Below, in pieces: positions 44,744-53,373 of a stretch of 64,000 bases of DNA. Each line of letters begins with the position of its first letter. The stretch's first letter is position 1. The translations under genes and the position numbers were made by a program. A model generated the notes under the pieces. That model did no database searches and was not told where the DNA came from. It was given only the letters and a program-made list of their open reading frames with translations. Source of the DNA: Nonomuraea pusilla. Lineage in GTDB: Bacteria > Actinomycetota > Actinomycetes > Streptosporangiales > Streptosporangiaceae. Location of the stretch: positions 166,682-230,681 of the forward strand of contig NZ_FOBF01000015.1 of assembly GCF_900109355.1 (NCBI RefSeq), in the 5' to 3' direction.

Positions 44744-46619
44744 TCAGGAGCTTTCCTGCCGGCGGCGGTCGGCTGCCCACCACGGGGTCGCCGAGCGGGT
44801 GTCACGGAGGGCGTTCGTCGCGCAGTGGACCTCGCCTCCGATCACGTGAGCCCAGGAGTAGTCCTCCACCCACCGCACGCGCACGTCCTGCGCGGCGAGC
44901 GCCGTCTCGGTCGCCTGCCGGAAGATGTCACGGCCCCTGATGACCGGGCCGTGCGGATCGGGGGGCGGCGAACTCGTGGGCGTTCATGGACAGCCCGTTG
45001 GGGACGCCGGACGTGTAGGCCCTCATGAGCTGCCCGTCCGGGTCGGCCCTGTGGAACAGGACGGGAACCCGTACCAGTTCGGAGGCGCGCAGCTTGGTCT
45101 CGGCGAGCATGACCGCGATCTGCTCGTCGATGTGGCCGGCGGCCTTCTCGTTGTCGGCCATGAGCTCGCTGTTCGCCAGGACGGCGTCGACCGTGGGCTG
45201 TTCGGCGGAGGCGGTTCCGGTGAACAGCTGGGCCTTTCCGTCGCCTGCCGCCTTGGCCTTGCGCAGCAGGTTCACGGCCAGGCGGGGGTCGGCGACCATG
45301 AGGGTCCAGCCGCGCTGGTTGCGCGCCCGTACGACGTGCATCGTCTCGTCGACGTGACCGACCAGGAGCCAGTCGGTGTCGAGCACCACGGGCTGCTGGA
45401 GGCCTTGGCCCATCCCCGTGAGCAGGCGGACGAACGCAGGGTCGGGCTGCCGTACCTGGCCCGTGCCGTACACGAGCCGTCCCTGCGGGTGGGAGTCGTA
45501 CGGCGGGAGCGACTCCACGTTCCCCGTGGCGTTGCGCATGTCGGTGATGACGTCGCGCCGGCTCACCGTGAACTGCTGCACCACGCCCACACCGGGTCCG
45601 CGCAGATCACGGAAGATCAGCCGGGCGAGGGGGCGGGGTGTGGCCTGGAGCTGTCCGTCCTGGCCGGGCGCGGTGAACACGTTCCCGGACCTGACCAGGA
45701 TGCGCATGGTCCTGGTGCCGCCAGGGGCGGGCATGCTCGCGGTGGTGGGCTCGAAGATGTCCTGCCACCAGATGTCTCTCCACCACCTGGACGTTCCGGA
45801 GATGAAGCGGGGATCGGCCAGCCCGGCCTGGCGGGTCGCCTTCCTCAGCGTCTTGGAGAAACTCCCCCAGTCCCGTGGCTCCGGGACCTCGACCGAGGGC
45901 GGTGTGCCGGAACCACGCCCGGGTTTGCCGGCCACGACCTCGACGGCCGGTTGCAGGTCGTTCTGCAGCAGCAGCGGGGCCTCCCTCATCCGGACCTCGG
46001 CCACGGAACGGCTGGCGCCGTCCTTCACCGTCAGCGTGATCGTCACCCGGCCGTCCCAGCCATTGGCGTCGCGGACGACGTCGCGTCCCTCCACGCCCAG
46101 CTCAAGCCCCTGCCGAAGCTCGGCGGCGGAGATCCGGCCGCCACCCTCGGGCAGCAGGGGGCGGAAGCCGCCCCCGTCACGCCTGGCGAAGACGCGGATC
46201 TTGTCGGCCCCCGCCGCGTCGACGCTCAGCTCGCCGGTCGCGCCTTCGCTGACTCCCGGCATGGCACGCAGTCGCAGCCGGGCCAGGTCGGCGTCGTCGT
46301 CCTCCCCGTTCACCACGGCGTCAGCGGCATCGTTGCAGGCGGCCAGCCGGGCGTCGGCCTCGGCGCCGAGGGCGTCGAGGTCGGCCGGGTCGACTCTGCA
46401 GCGGCGCCGGCTGTCGTCCAGGTTGGGCAGGAAGATCGCCTCTTCCCCCGTGGCCTGGGCGTCGGCGGGAGTGACGTGCCCGTCGTGGTTCAGGTCGGCG
46501 AGCAGAGCCGGCTCGGGAGCGCCCGTCGTCGCCCCTGCCGGCACCGCCGCCGGCAGCGACACCGCTCCGGTGAACACGACCAGCGCGAGCGCTCGTCCCG
46601 TGGTCCTGCTGACTCTCAT
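44744..46619 (-). pseudogene. Secreted protein-arginine deiminase, frameshifted near the C-terminus
   Basis: From the ATG at 46619 (GGAGGTG upstream) a signal peptide (ALALVVFTGAVSLPAAVPAG) leads to an EF-hand/dockerin-like calcium loop (LADLNHDGHVTPADAQAT). The protein-arginine deiminase catalytic domain follows: RWWRDIWWQDIFEPTTASMP, HVDETMHVVRARNQRGWTLM, GVPNGLSMNAHEF. A six-G run near 44957 ends the frame at 44928. One base of shift restores DPHGPVIRGRDIFRQATETA and HVIGGEVHCATNALRDT, which holds the catalytic Cys, to a stop at 44744. The family converts arginine to citrulline with calcium. Either a true pseudogene, a phase-variable tract or a sequencing error. Confidence 0.75.
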
Positions 46620-46636
46620 GACCGCACCTCCATGGG

Positions 46637-46680
46637 ATTTATCACAGGTGAGATAAATCGAAAATATCACAGCTGTGATA
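46637..46680. promoter_or_regulatory. Two TetR-type operators between the deiminase and TetR genes
   Basis: Site 1 is the ATTTATC/GATAAAT inverted repeat at 46637-46658. Site 2 is the perfect 16-bp palindrome TATCACAGCTGTGATA at 46665-46680, 10 bases from the TetR start. The two share the core TATCACAG. They should let the regulator control itself and the divergent deiminase gene. Confidence 0.7.
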
Positions 46681-46690
46681 CAACGGAGGA

Positions 46691-47308
46691 GTGCCGAAAG
46701 TAGTGGATCCCGCCGAGCGCCGCCGCGAAGTGGTCGACGCCCTGTTCAGGGTCGTCATACGCGACGGACTGGAACGGGCGTCCCTGCGCACCGTAGCGGC
46801 CGAGGCCAGGCTCAACGTCGGTTCAGTGCGGCACTACTTCGCCACACACGAGGAGCTCAAGCGGTTCGCCATGCGGTCCATGATCGACCGGGTGGGCTCG
46901 CGGCTGCACGCCCGCGCCGAGGCGGTCGGCGACGCAGGCACGCTCACCCGCGAGGAACGGAAAGAGGTCGCGGCAAGCCTGTTCGCCGAACTGCTTCCCC
47001 TCGACGAAGCCCGTCGCGCCGAGGTCACGGTGTTCCTCGACTTCATCACCGCCGCCCGCACCGACCCCTCTCTGCAGGACCTCGCCAGGGAGGCCGCCAC
47101 GGGAGCGAGAGCCCTGGCCAGGCGCGTACTGACCTGGCTGGAGCTGCCGGCGGGGGTGGACGTGGAGCTGGAATGCGAGAGGCTCACGGCACTGCTCGAC
47201 GGACTCGGCATGAACGCGGTGCTGTACCCGGAACTGATCGGCGGCGAGAGCTGCCTGGAGATCCTGCGCACCCACCTCGACACCCTCATCCCCCCGCCGC
47301 CCACCTGA
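46691..47308 (+). CDS. TetR-family regulator
   Basis: A 205-residue TetR protein. HTH residues 10-55 (RREVVDALFRVVIRDGLERA, then RTVAAEARLNVGSVRHYFAT) and a TetR_C_6/BetI-like ligand domain (RRAEVTVFLDFITAARTDPS). GTG at 46691 has GGAGGA four bases upstream. It is divergent from the secreted deiminase across two matching palindromes. Confidence 0.88.
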   Translation: MPKVVDPAERRREVVDALFRVVIRDGLERASLRTVAAEARLNVGSVRHYFATHEELKRFAMRSMIDRVGSRLHARAEAVGDAGTLTREERKEVAASLFAELLPLDEARRAEVTVFLDFITAARTDPSLQDLAREAATGARALARRVLTWLELPAGVDVELECERLTALLDGLGMNAVLYPELIGGESCLEILRTHLDTLIPPPPT

Positions 47309-47532
47309 CCAAGCCCTGGCAAGGACACACAGGTGGTCCTGCCACGCCTGCGGAGCCGCCCTCGGAATCTTCGCGCTCCCCACGCGTTTCCGCTGGTGAA
47401 GGGCCTCTTCCCGCTGGTGGCGTACCCACCTGACCGGGCCTGACGGTCCCTGCTCCGGGCCAACGCCGGCGTTCCGGCGAGGACAAGCAGCACACTCATG
47501 GCCGCGGCCAGGCTGCCGAGTAATCGGCTCAT
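47309..47532 (-). pseudogene. N-terminal fragment of an exported protein
   Basis: The ATG at 47532 with AGGGAG upstream opens a clear signal peptide (LLGSLAAAMSVLLVLAGTPA, then LARS). The following 50 residues are Arg-rich with no recognisable fold, and the frame runs on into the antisense of the TetR gene. The mature protein therefore seems lost. It could alternatively be a short secreted peptide. Confidence 0.35.
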
Positions 47533-47635
47533 TGTGGTCTCCCTGTTGTGCCTGTGTCGCTCATGGCCATTCCGGGCTCCGCTCGCCCAGCGGACGGTGA
47601 TGCGCTCCTGCCGCACGGGAGGTGTGCCGTGCGGC

Positions 47636-48796
47636 TTACCTGTGGTGCATGCGGAGCCGGTTTCCCAGCCAGCGGGTGACAGGGGGCAGGATGCTCAGGC
47701 GCAAGGGGAGATCCCGTTTCAGCAGGTCGAGGCGGCTCGCCGGGGCGTGGGATCCGCTGTTGCGGCGGCCCATGGCCTGACGTTCCTCCGCCTCAGGCCG
47801 CAGCCCGGCCTCCCATTCGCGCAGGGCAGCCGGCAGGTCGCCGGGGTGCCGCTGGAGGACCGTGCCGAGTTCGTACGCCCCCGCGACGGCCAGTGAGGTG
47901 CCGTAGCCGGCGAAGAGGGTGACGCACCAGGCGGCGTCGCCGACCAGCACCACCCGGCCCTCGCTCCAGCGGTCGGCGACGATCTGACTGACGCTGTCGA
48001 AGTAGACGCCGTCGGCGGGCAGGCTTCTGATCACCTCGGGAGCGGCCCAGGGGATGTCACGGTAGATGGGCTCCAGCGCCTGGCGCGGTCCCTTGGCCAG
48101 TTCGGCGGCCGGGTCAGGGGTGCCGTAGGTGAAGAAGGCGGCCGTACGGCCGGGGCCGAGGTTGGCGATCGTGAACAGGTGACCGATACGGGTGACCGTG
48201 GTGAAGGCGCGTTCGGGCGCGCCGTCGGGAAGATGGTCCAGGGTGGTGGCGGCGATGACGTGGCCGAGGTCGCGGCGGAATCCGGCCTCGGGGCCGAAGA
48301 CGAGGTCGCGTACTTTGGAGTGCAACCCGTCGGCCCCCACCAGCAGGTCGGCTTCGATCGCGGTGCCGTCGTCGAGTTCGACGCGCACGCCGTTCGCGTG
48401 CTGCTCCACGGCGGTCAGCGTGGTGCCGAAGGTGATCGGCACCTCGCCGTCCACCTGCTCGAACAGTGCGGCTTCGATGTCGCCGCGCATCAGCGTCAGC
48501 CCGCGCTCCCCGAGCAGCGTTCCCACCGTACGGCGCGGGACGGTGAAGCGGTGCCGGCCGTCGGGCTTGAGGTAGGCCATCTCGACGCCGCCGAAGTGGC
48601 GGGCGCGCAGCGCGGGCAGGATGTCCATGCGTTCGGCGGCGTCGTAGCCACGTCCGAAGAACGCCACGACGTATCCGCCGGTTCTGCGCGCGCGGGCCTG
48701 CTCGATCAGCATCGGTTCCCAGCCGATCTGGCGTAACCGTAGCGCGGTGGCCAGGCCGGCGATCCCCGCGCCGATGATGACGGCTTTACGTGCCAT
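47636..48796 (-). CDS. FAD-dependent monooxygenase (PHBH/TetX-like)
   Basis: A 386-residue group A flavoprotein hydroxylase. Rossmann motif AVIIGAGIAGLATALRLRQ (residues 5-23), the DG motif in LLVGADGLHSKVRD (about 155), and GD motif in GRVVLVGDAAWCVTLFAGYG (about 285). Relatives hydroxylate aromatics or inactivate antibiotics such as tetracyclines or rifamycins. It is divergent from a TetR gene across a 37-bp palindrome. This resembles drug-inducible resistance pairs. Confidence 0.9.
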   Translation of the reverse strand: MARKAVIIGAGIAGLATALRLRQIGWEPMLIEQARARRTGGYVVAFFGRGYDAAERMDILPALRARHFGGVEMAYLKPDGRHRFTVPRRTVGTLLGERGLTLMRGDIEAALFEQVDGEVPITFGTTLTAVEQHANGVRVELDDGTAIEADLLVGADGLHSKVRDLVFGPEAGFRRDLGHVIAATTLDHLPDGAPERAFTTVTRIGHLFTIANLGPGRTAAFFTYGTPDPAAELAKGPRQALEPIYRDIPWAAPEVIRSLPADGVYFDSVSQIVADRWSEGRVVLVGDAAWCVTLFAGYGTSLAVAGAYELGTVLQRHPGDLPAALREWEAGLRPEAEERQAMGRRNSGSHAPASRLDLLKRDLPLRLSILPPVTRWLGNRLRMHHR

Positions 48797-48817
48797 GATC
48801 TCGTCCTCCCGTAAGCA

Positions 48818-48854
48818 ATGAGCATGTGCTCATACAGTATGAGCACATGCTCAT
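48818..48854. promoter_or_regulatory. 37-bp perfect palindrome, TetR operator
   Basis: ATGAGCATGTGCTCATAC and its exact complement flank a single central A. Each arm contains a GAGCATGTGCTC sub-dyad. It lies between the divergent monooxygenase and TetR genes. Confidence 0.75.
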
Positions 48855-48890
48855 CCGCGGGTAAAGGTGGCTCGGATAGATTGGCTGGTC

Positions 48891-49493
48891 ATGTCACCGC
48901 GTGGTGTTCCGATCCCCGACGTACGGCAGCAGCTCTTCAACGCCGCAGAACGCGTGCTGCTGCGCGATGGCCCGGCCGGGCTGACCGGGCGCGCCATCAC
49001 CAAGGAGGCCAAATGCGCCACCGGCCTGCTCTACAACCACTTCGCCGACCTGGACGACTTCCTGGCCGCGCTCCTCCTCGACCGCGCCGCCAGGACGGGA
49101 ACGGCCATGGCCGGCCTGCCCGCGCGGGCGGGCACCGGGAGGGTGGTCGGCAACCTCGTCGACGCCGTCGAGGCGCTGTTCGCGGGGAACCTGCTCGCCC
49201 TCGCCGGGCTCGTCATGACCAGGCCGTCCCTCATCCCCCGCATGGGCGAAGCGCTCGCCGGCGGCACCCTGCACGTGGACGCCGGCGAACGCGCCTTCGC
49301 CGCCTACCTCCGCGCCGAACAGGAACACGGCCGGATCCGGGCCGAGGCCGATGCCGACTCGCTCGCCCTGGCCCTGGTAGGCGCCGCGCACCAGCTCGTG
49401 CTCACCCATGCCCCTGACCCCCGCGAGCGCATGCACAAGGTGATCACGGCCCTGATCTGGGGCGTCGAGCGGCGGCACGATCCGCCTCGATGA
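48891..49493 (+). CDS. TetR-family regulator
   Basis: A 200-residue TetR repressor: HTH RQQLFNAAERVLLRDGPAGL, then TKEAKCATGLLYNHFADLDD (residues 12-55). The ligand domain ends ALVGAAHQLVLTHAPDPRER. The ATG at 48891 lacks a ribosome site and may be leaderless; an upstream TTG/GTG is less likely. It should repress the divergent monooxygenase through the 37-bp palindrome. Confidence 0.88.
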   Translation: MSPRGVPIPDVRQQLFNAAERVLLRDGPAGLTGRAITKEAKCATGLLYNHFADLDDFLAALLLDRAARTGTAMAGLPARAGTGRVVGNLVDAVEALFAGNLLALAGLVMTRPSLIPRMGEALAGGTLHVDAGERAFAAYLRAEQEHGRIRAEADADSLALALVGAAHQLVLTHAPDPRERMHKVITALIWGVERRHDPPR

Positions 49494-49783
49494 GCGCGGG
49501 TGAGCTGGCCACGCGCATCGTGCTCTTACACGCCGGGATCATCGGCAGGTCGGACACCGCATCCTTTTCATGAGCCCACCCGGGCGCCACGCGCGCGATC
49601 GGCTCGCGAGACTCGGCGAGGCGGATCGACGGCCTCCGAGCGCTTTAGCGCTTTGGGGCCACAGCTTGCCGTGCCGGCGTCGGGGCTGGTCGAGGTCGCC
49701 GGCCATTCCAGCGAGAAGCGTTCTTTGACAAGATCTGGATGCAGGGCCGACCCTGCCATCCCTTGCAGCGCGAAGGGCGGCCG

Positions 49784-50017
49784 ATGAAGCTCTCCGATGA
49801 CCGCATGGCCTGGTTCGTGAGCTGGTTCGTGAGCTGGTTCCTGGTCGCCGCTCCTGTCCTCATCGGCTTGAACATATTGACCCACGAGTGGCGTGACTCC
49901 CTGCCGACCGCCCAGCAATCAGTCGTCCTGATTCTTATCGCCGCCGCATCCTGGCTTGCGGGATATGGCGTCAACGTGCTTCTACGCTCCACCCGTCGCC
50001 GTGACCGATCACAGTGA
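49784..50017 (+). CDS. Small two-helix membrane protein
   Basis: A 77-residue protein with two hydrophobic helices (FLVAAPVLIGLNIL and VVLILIAAASWLAGYGVNVL) and a basic C-terminus (RSTRRRDRSQ). The N-terminus has a tandem duplication VSWFVSWF encoded by a repeated 12-base unit. No family is recognised. The 290 bases upstream of it hold no gene that I can support. Confidence 0.45.
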   Translation: MKLSDDRMAWFVSWFVSWFLVAAPVLIGLNILTHEWRDSLPTAQQSVVLILIAAASWLAGYGVNVLLRSTRRRDRSQ

Positions 50018-50117
50018 TGTGCCCGGCAGCAAGACACGCCGATCGCCGTCGTCGCCGTCATCCTGACACCCGTGGCCGTTCCGTGCGGAATGGCCACGGG
50101 CGGGGCGCGTCGTCAGC

Positions 50118-50470
50118 GGGCAGCATACGCCTGCTGATTCGGCAGGGACGGGTGGATGAGCTGCGTCTCCGCGCTGGCGCTGGTAATGGGCCCGCGGCAC
50201 GGCGACTGGCCGGCCTGTTGACCGAGCAAGCGCGTGAAGATGAGGCCATCACCGTCCTGCGCGTCCCGCCGATGCCGGCGATCGGCCTGCAGCCGAACAG
50301 TTGGCGGATCTGCTGACCAAGCAGGAGCGGGTGGATGAGCTGCGCATTCGTGTTGAGGCGGGTGACCGAACGCCGCAGACCGGCCGGCTGATGCTCTAGC
50401 ACGGGTGGGGCGGGTGGAGGAGGCGGAGCAGGTGCGCCGCTTTGGCCTGATGCTCGACGACGACCCCGGC
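50118..50470 (+). pseudogene. Remnant of a helical-repeat (SEL1/TPR-like) protein
   Basis: Several frames carry the repeat seen in actinomycete tetratricopeptide-like proteins: RQGRVDELRLRAGAGNGPAA, RRLAGLLTEQAREDEAITVL, LADLLTKQERVDELRIRVEA and GRVEEAEQVRRFGL. Frameshifts and a stop break it up. The intact family often works with NTPase signalling proteins. Confidence 0.55.
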
Positions 50471-50474
50471 GTGT

Positions 50475-50720
50475 GGGGCGCTGACCGGCCCGGTGCACGG
50501 CTACGCCAGCGGGCGCTGACCGATGTCTCGGTCGACGGGCGGCGGGTATCGGTACAGGTACGGCGCCTGGCCTGCTGGCATGGGGATGCCCCCGCAGACG
50601 TTTCGTGAGCAGGTGCGCGGGCTGCTCGATCGCTACCTGCGTCGAACAAGAAGGCTCACCGGCCAACCCCTTCTGGCCGTCCTCGCCGTCGACGCCCGCA
50701 CCGCACCATCCCTGCCAGTC
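50475..50720 (+). pseudogene. ISL3-type transposase N-terminal remnant
   Basis: DVSVDGRRVSVQVRRLACWH and, in another frame, PPQTFREQVRGLLDRYLRRT match the N-terminal zinc-ribbon region of ISL3 transposases (RRTFxEQVPGL). No DDE domain remains. From 50720 to 50940 nothing recognisable is present. Confidence 0.5.
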
Positions 50721-50959
50721 ATCCTCGTCTCGGCCTTCGCCTACGGTGCCACCTTCATGTGGTGCCACCGGTACGCGGCGGAAACGGGCCGTGTCCTGTG
50801 CGCCGCCGCAACCCTCATCGCTGCCCGCCCCGCCCAACAGCCAGGACCACTCGCCTCTGACGTGCCCAACCGCCAATGGGGCCGAATATACGGCGCGTAT
50901 ACCGCCATGTCCCATGCTGAACCCTGAAGCCGATGAGAATCGCGAAGGAGGTAATCAGC

Positions 50960-50986
50960 ATGCGCAAGGACTTCGTCTGGTACTGA
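50960..50986 (+). CDS. Eight-residue open frame MRKDFVWY with a perfect ribosome site
   Basis: GAAGGAGGT, near-perfect complementarity to 16S rRNA, lies 7 bases upstream of an ATG that encodes MRKDFVWY and a TGA stop. A 13-bp perfect hairpin begins 12 bases later. The arrangement resembles a leader peptide with an attenuator, or a minimal peptide gene. No modifying enzyme or downstream target gene in the same direction is seen nearby. Confidence 0.4.
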   Translation: MRKDFVWY

Positions 50987-50998
50987 CCTCTGCCGAGC

Positions 50999-51034
50999 GG
51001 CCGGGTGGCACCCTCTACGGCGTGCCACCCGGCC
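50999..51034 (+). terminator. Strong hairpin after the eight-residue frame
   Basis: GGCCGGGTGGCAC and GTGCCACCCGGCC form a perfect 13-bp stem with a 10-base loop. No T-tract. It could end a very short transcript or serve as an attenuator. Confidence 0.65.
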
Positions 51035-51188
51035 GTCCCCTGAGGACGGGCTCATGACCACGTTGATCAGGATCCGCGTGAAAAGGCTCTGCGCCGGGTC
51101 AACCTCGCTCCCTCGCGCATCGGGAAGATCACCCAGGCAGCGCTCGTCCTGCTTCGTCACGAGCATGACCGGACTGGAGGTCGGGTAC

Positions 51189-51752
51189 TCAGCGCCTGGT
51201 CTCGTACCTGGTCAGGAGTACGCCGCCGGGGAACGTCCGGGTCTCCGTCAGGGTCAGGTTCACCCAGTTGTCCAGGGCCGTGAAGAACGGCGTGCCGCTG
51301 CCCAGCAAGACCGGTGCGGTGACCAGCACGTACTCGTCGATCAGCCCGGCCCGCGCGGCCGCTGCGGCAAGCGTGGCGCCGCCGATGTCCATGGGGCCAC
51401 CGTCCTCGGCCTTGAGCCGGGTGATCTCGGTGACCGCGTCGCCGGTGACCAGGCGGGTGTTCCAGTCGACCGCGCTGGTCGTCGAGGAGAACACCACCTT
51501 CGGCATGTCCCGCCAGCGGCGGGCGAACTCGACCTCCGCCGGTGTGGCGCCAGGCCGCTGGTCGGCGGTCGGCCAGTGGGAGCTCATCGTCTCCCACAGT
51601 CTGCGCCCGTACAGCGCCAGGCCCGTCGCACCCACCCGGTCGGACCACCACTGGAACAGCTCGTCGCTCGGCACGCTCCAACCGAGGTCGTCGCCGGGCG
51701 CGGCGATGTAGCCGTCCAGGCTCAGGTTCATGCCGAAGGTCAGTTTCCGCAT
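51189..51752 (-). CDS. Dihydrofolate reductase-like (RibD C-terminal) family protein
   Basis: A 187-residue protein: MRKLTFGMNLSLDGYIAAPG at the start, LALYGRRLWETMSSHW near residue 45, and GPMDIGGATLAAAAARAGLI near 120 (the NADPH-binding GG segment). It ends TFPGGVLLTRYETRR. This widespread actinomycete family binds NADPH; substrates are mostly unknown. AGGAGG lies upstream of the ATG. It stands alone. Confidence 0.85.
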   Translation of the reverse strand: MRKLTFGMNLSLDGYIAAPGDDLGWSVPSDELFQWWSDRVGATGLALYGRRLWETMSSHWPTADQRPGATPAEVEFARRWRDMPKVVFSSTTSAVDWNTRLVTGDAVTEITRLKAEDGGPMDIGGATLAAAAARAGLIDEYVLVTAPVLLGSGTPFFTALDNWVNLTLTETRTFPGGVLLTRYETRR

Positions 51753-52066
51753 AGCGTCAGCCTCCTGTGAGTCGGTGCCCGGCGTACAGACCAGCACGGC
51801 GCGCAAAATCACCGATCTATGCCGAAGTACCGGAGCAGGTGGGACGGGGCGCGCGAACGAGCGTACGCGCGGGCATGGAGTCCCCGAGGTGGATAACCGA
51901 CCCTCAGCCCAGACAAGTGGGACAGCCGGGCAGGTCGCGCGCACCAATCTGCCAAATCGGCACCCGACCAGCGGACACGCCGTCAAGATCATTGCACGTG
52001 TACTGGCGAGCCACCGACATACGGTCGCTCTCGATGGCATCTGGCTGCGTACCTCAGAAACGCGGT
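51753..52066. other. Intergenic stretch without a supported gene
   Basis: No frame with coding character or recognisable motif was found on either strand between the reductase start and the tRNA-associated terminator. The sequence is less GC-biased than the neighbouring genes and may be island debris. Confidence 0.4.
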
Positions 52067-52086
52067 AGAGGCCCCGAAGGGCCTCT
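52067..52086 (-). terminator. Hairpin following the tRNA-Tyr 3' end
   Basis: AGAGGCCC and GGGCCTCT form an 8-bp stem with a CGAA tetraloop. It lies 16 bases downstream of the tRNA-Tyr 3' end on the minus strand and may be the original tRNA terminator carried along with the att segment. Confidence 0.6.
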
Positions 52087-52102
52087 GAGCTGCTGTTACT
52101 GC

Positions 52103-52155
52103 TGGTGGCAGGTGCAAGGTTCGAACTTGCGTAGGCTAAGCCGACGGTTTTACAG
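52103..52155 (-). tRNA. tRNA-Tyr: 3' half of tRNA-Tyr (GTA), attachment-site remnant
   Basis: On the minus strand the sequence runs from the anticodon loop CTGTAAA (anticodon GTA) through the variable arm. It continues into the T arm (GCAAGTTCGAACCTTGC) and acceptor 3' strand to an encoded CCA. Upstream of the anticodon loop the sequence no longer fits: the 5' anticodon stem, D arm and 5' acceptor are absent. This is the form left by integrases that recombine in the 3' half of tRNA genes, so it is interpreted as attL or attR of an integrated element. Confidence 0.75.
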
Positions 52156-52312
52156 TCGGTCCCGTCGCAAGCACGCGCTGACGTGGGCACAGGCTTGCGG
52201 GAAGCCCCATGTGGCCGCGCATTCGCCGTGATCAAGCTCCAGACGGACCTGAGTAAGAGCTCCTTCCAAATCAAATCCTTGCCTTCACCCGGCGCCACGT
52301 AATAGCTGGAGA

Positions 52313-52805
52313 TGCAGGCTGGCCGAGGCGTCGCCCCGGCCTACGAACTCCGCTCGGCCGGGGTCGCGGTCACGCTCGTGGTGCACGAGCACAAGCGGCT
52401 CGGGTGCGACCTCGACCCGGCCGCTCTGGCCGAGCAGTTGCGCCGCCAGCATCCACGGAATTCCTCACCGGAGTGCTGCAGGGCTCCCACGACGCGTCCG
52501 GCGTGGTGTTCACCGTGCTCACTGCACTGTCGGGGATAGAACGCGAGCACATCCGCGACCGCACACTGGAAAGCCACGAGTCGGCCCGCGTCCGGGACGG
52601 CCATCGGCGACGCCGCTGTGACCGACGAGGCCATGCTGTCTATGGCCCTGCACCTGCGTGGCCAGAACCTCAGCCTGCGCGACCTCGTCCCTCGCCTTGT
52701 CATCACCAAAGGCAAGAAGAAGGGCCGGCCCCCTTCCCCGGCCACCGTCTTGCGCATGCTTCGCGACCACGAGGAGGCGAACGCCAGCGCCCTCAGCGTA
52801 GGCCG
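52313..52805 (+). pseudogene. Serine recombinase (resolvase), frameshifted
   Basis: Three frames together give a resolvase: LRSAGVAVTLVVHEHKRLGC (52340 region), then TEFLTGVLQGSHDASGVVFT and ALSGIEREHIRDRTLESHES (52455-52590), then DEAMLSMALHLRGQNLSLRD and LVITKGKKKGRPPSPATVLR (52625-52760). Frameshifts are near 52450 and 52605. The N-terminal part with the catalytic Ser is missing. It adjoins the tRNA-Tyr att remnant. Confidence 0.75.
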
Positions 52806-53308
52806 CGGGACGCGGTCGCCGGCATCACCGTGCTCCTCCACGCACAACCCCTCACCCGGGTCGTCCAGCTCACGGTCGATGACCTGTTCCGCGATGGAGA
52901 AGACGTGTTCCTGCGCCTCGCGGCACCACCCTCGCCCGTCCCCGGGCCGGTCGCCGCCCTGCTACTGGACTACATTGCGGCACGCAACAACATGAACACC
53001 GCTACCAACCGCGCCTCCCGCTCGCTGTTCCCTGGCCGCCGAGCAGGCCAGCCCTGCCGTCCCGACCATCTATCCGCCATCCTCAACGAGATCGGCATTC
53101 CGGCGACCGCCGCCCGCGGGGCAGCCATCCGGCAACAACTCCTGGAAATGCCTGCCCCGTCGTCACCGACGCCCTCAGCTACCACGACAAGACCACCGTC
53201 CGCCTCCTACGAGAAGGCGGCGGAGGCTGGAGCCGCCATGCCGGCGGGGAACACGGAACATCATCAAGAGGCCCTATGGGAACGACAATTCGCGACAGTT
53301 GAATAGGC
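52806..53308 (+). pseudogene. Integrase-like recombinase C-terminal part, frameshifted
   Basis: GITVLLHAQPLTRVVQLTVD, DGEDVFLRLAAPPSPVPGPV, NMNTATNRASRSLFPGRRAG and LNEIGIPATAARGAAIRQQL match a common actinomycete tyrosine-recombinase-like protein. A frameshift near 53155 moves the end (CPVVTDALSYHDKTTVRLL, then GGGGWSRHAGGEHGTSSRG) into another frame. Its N-terminal domain is absent. The last 114 bases are duplicated at 54069. Confidence 0.65.
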
Positions 53309-53324
53309 GAGCTCACCAGTACCG
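53211..53324. repeat. 114-bp direct repeat, copy A
   Basis: The 3' end of the integrase-like gene plus 17 flanking bases. About 95 percent identical to 54069-54182 (six differences by eye), in the same orientation, 858 bases apart. Confidence 0.85.
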
Positions 53325-53373
53325 AAACGGCTAGACTTGGCGCCTCGAAGAATTGGCCATCGGGGGTGTGTAC

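Noticed and set aside
50960..51034. Interpretation of the eight-residue frame as a biarylitide-type precursor
   Set aside because: No P450 or other modifying enzyme lies within 20 kb on either side, and the peptide lacks the known MxYxH-type motif. Kept only as one possibility.
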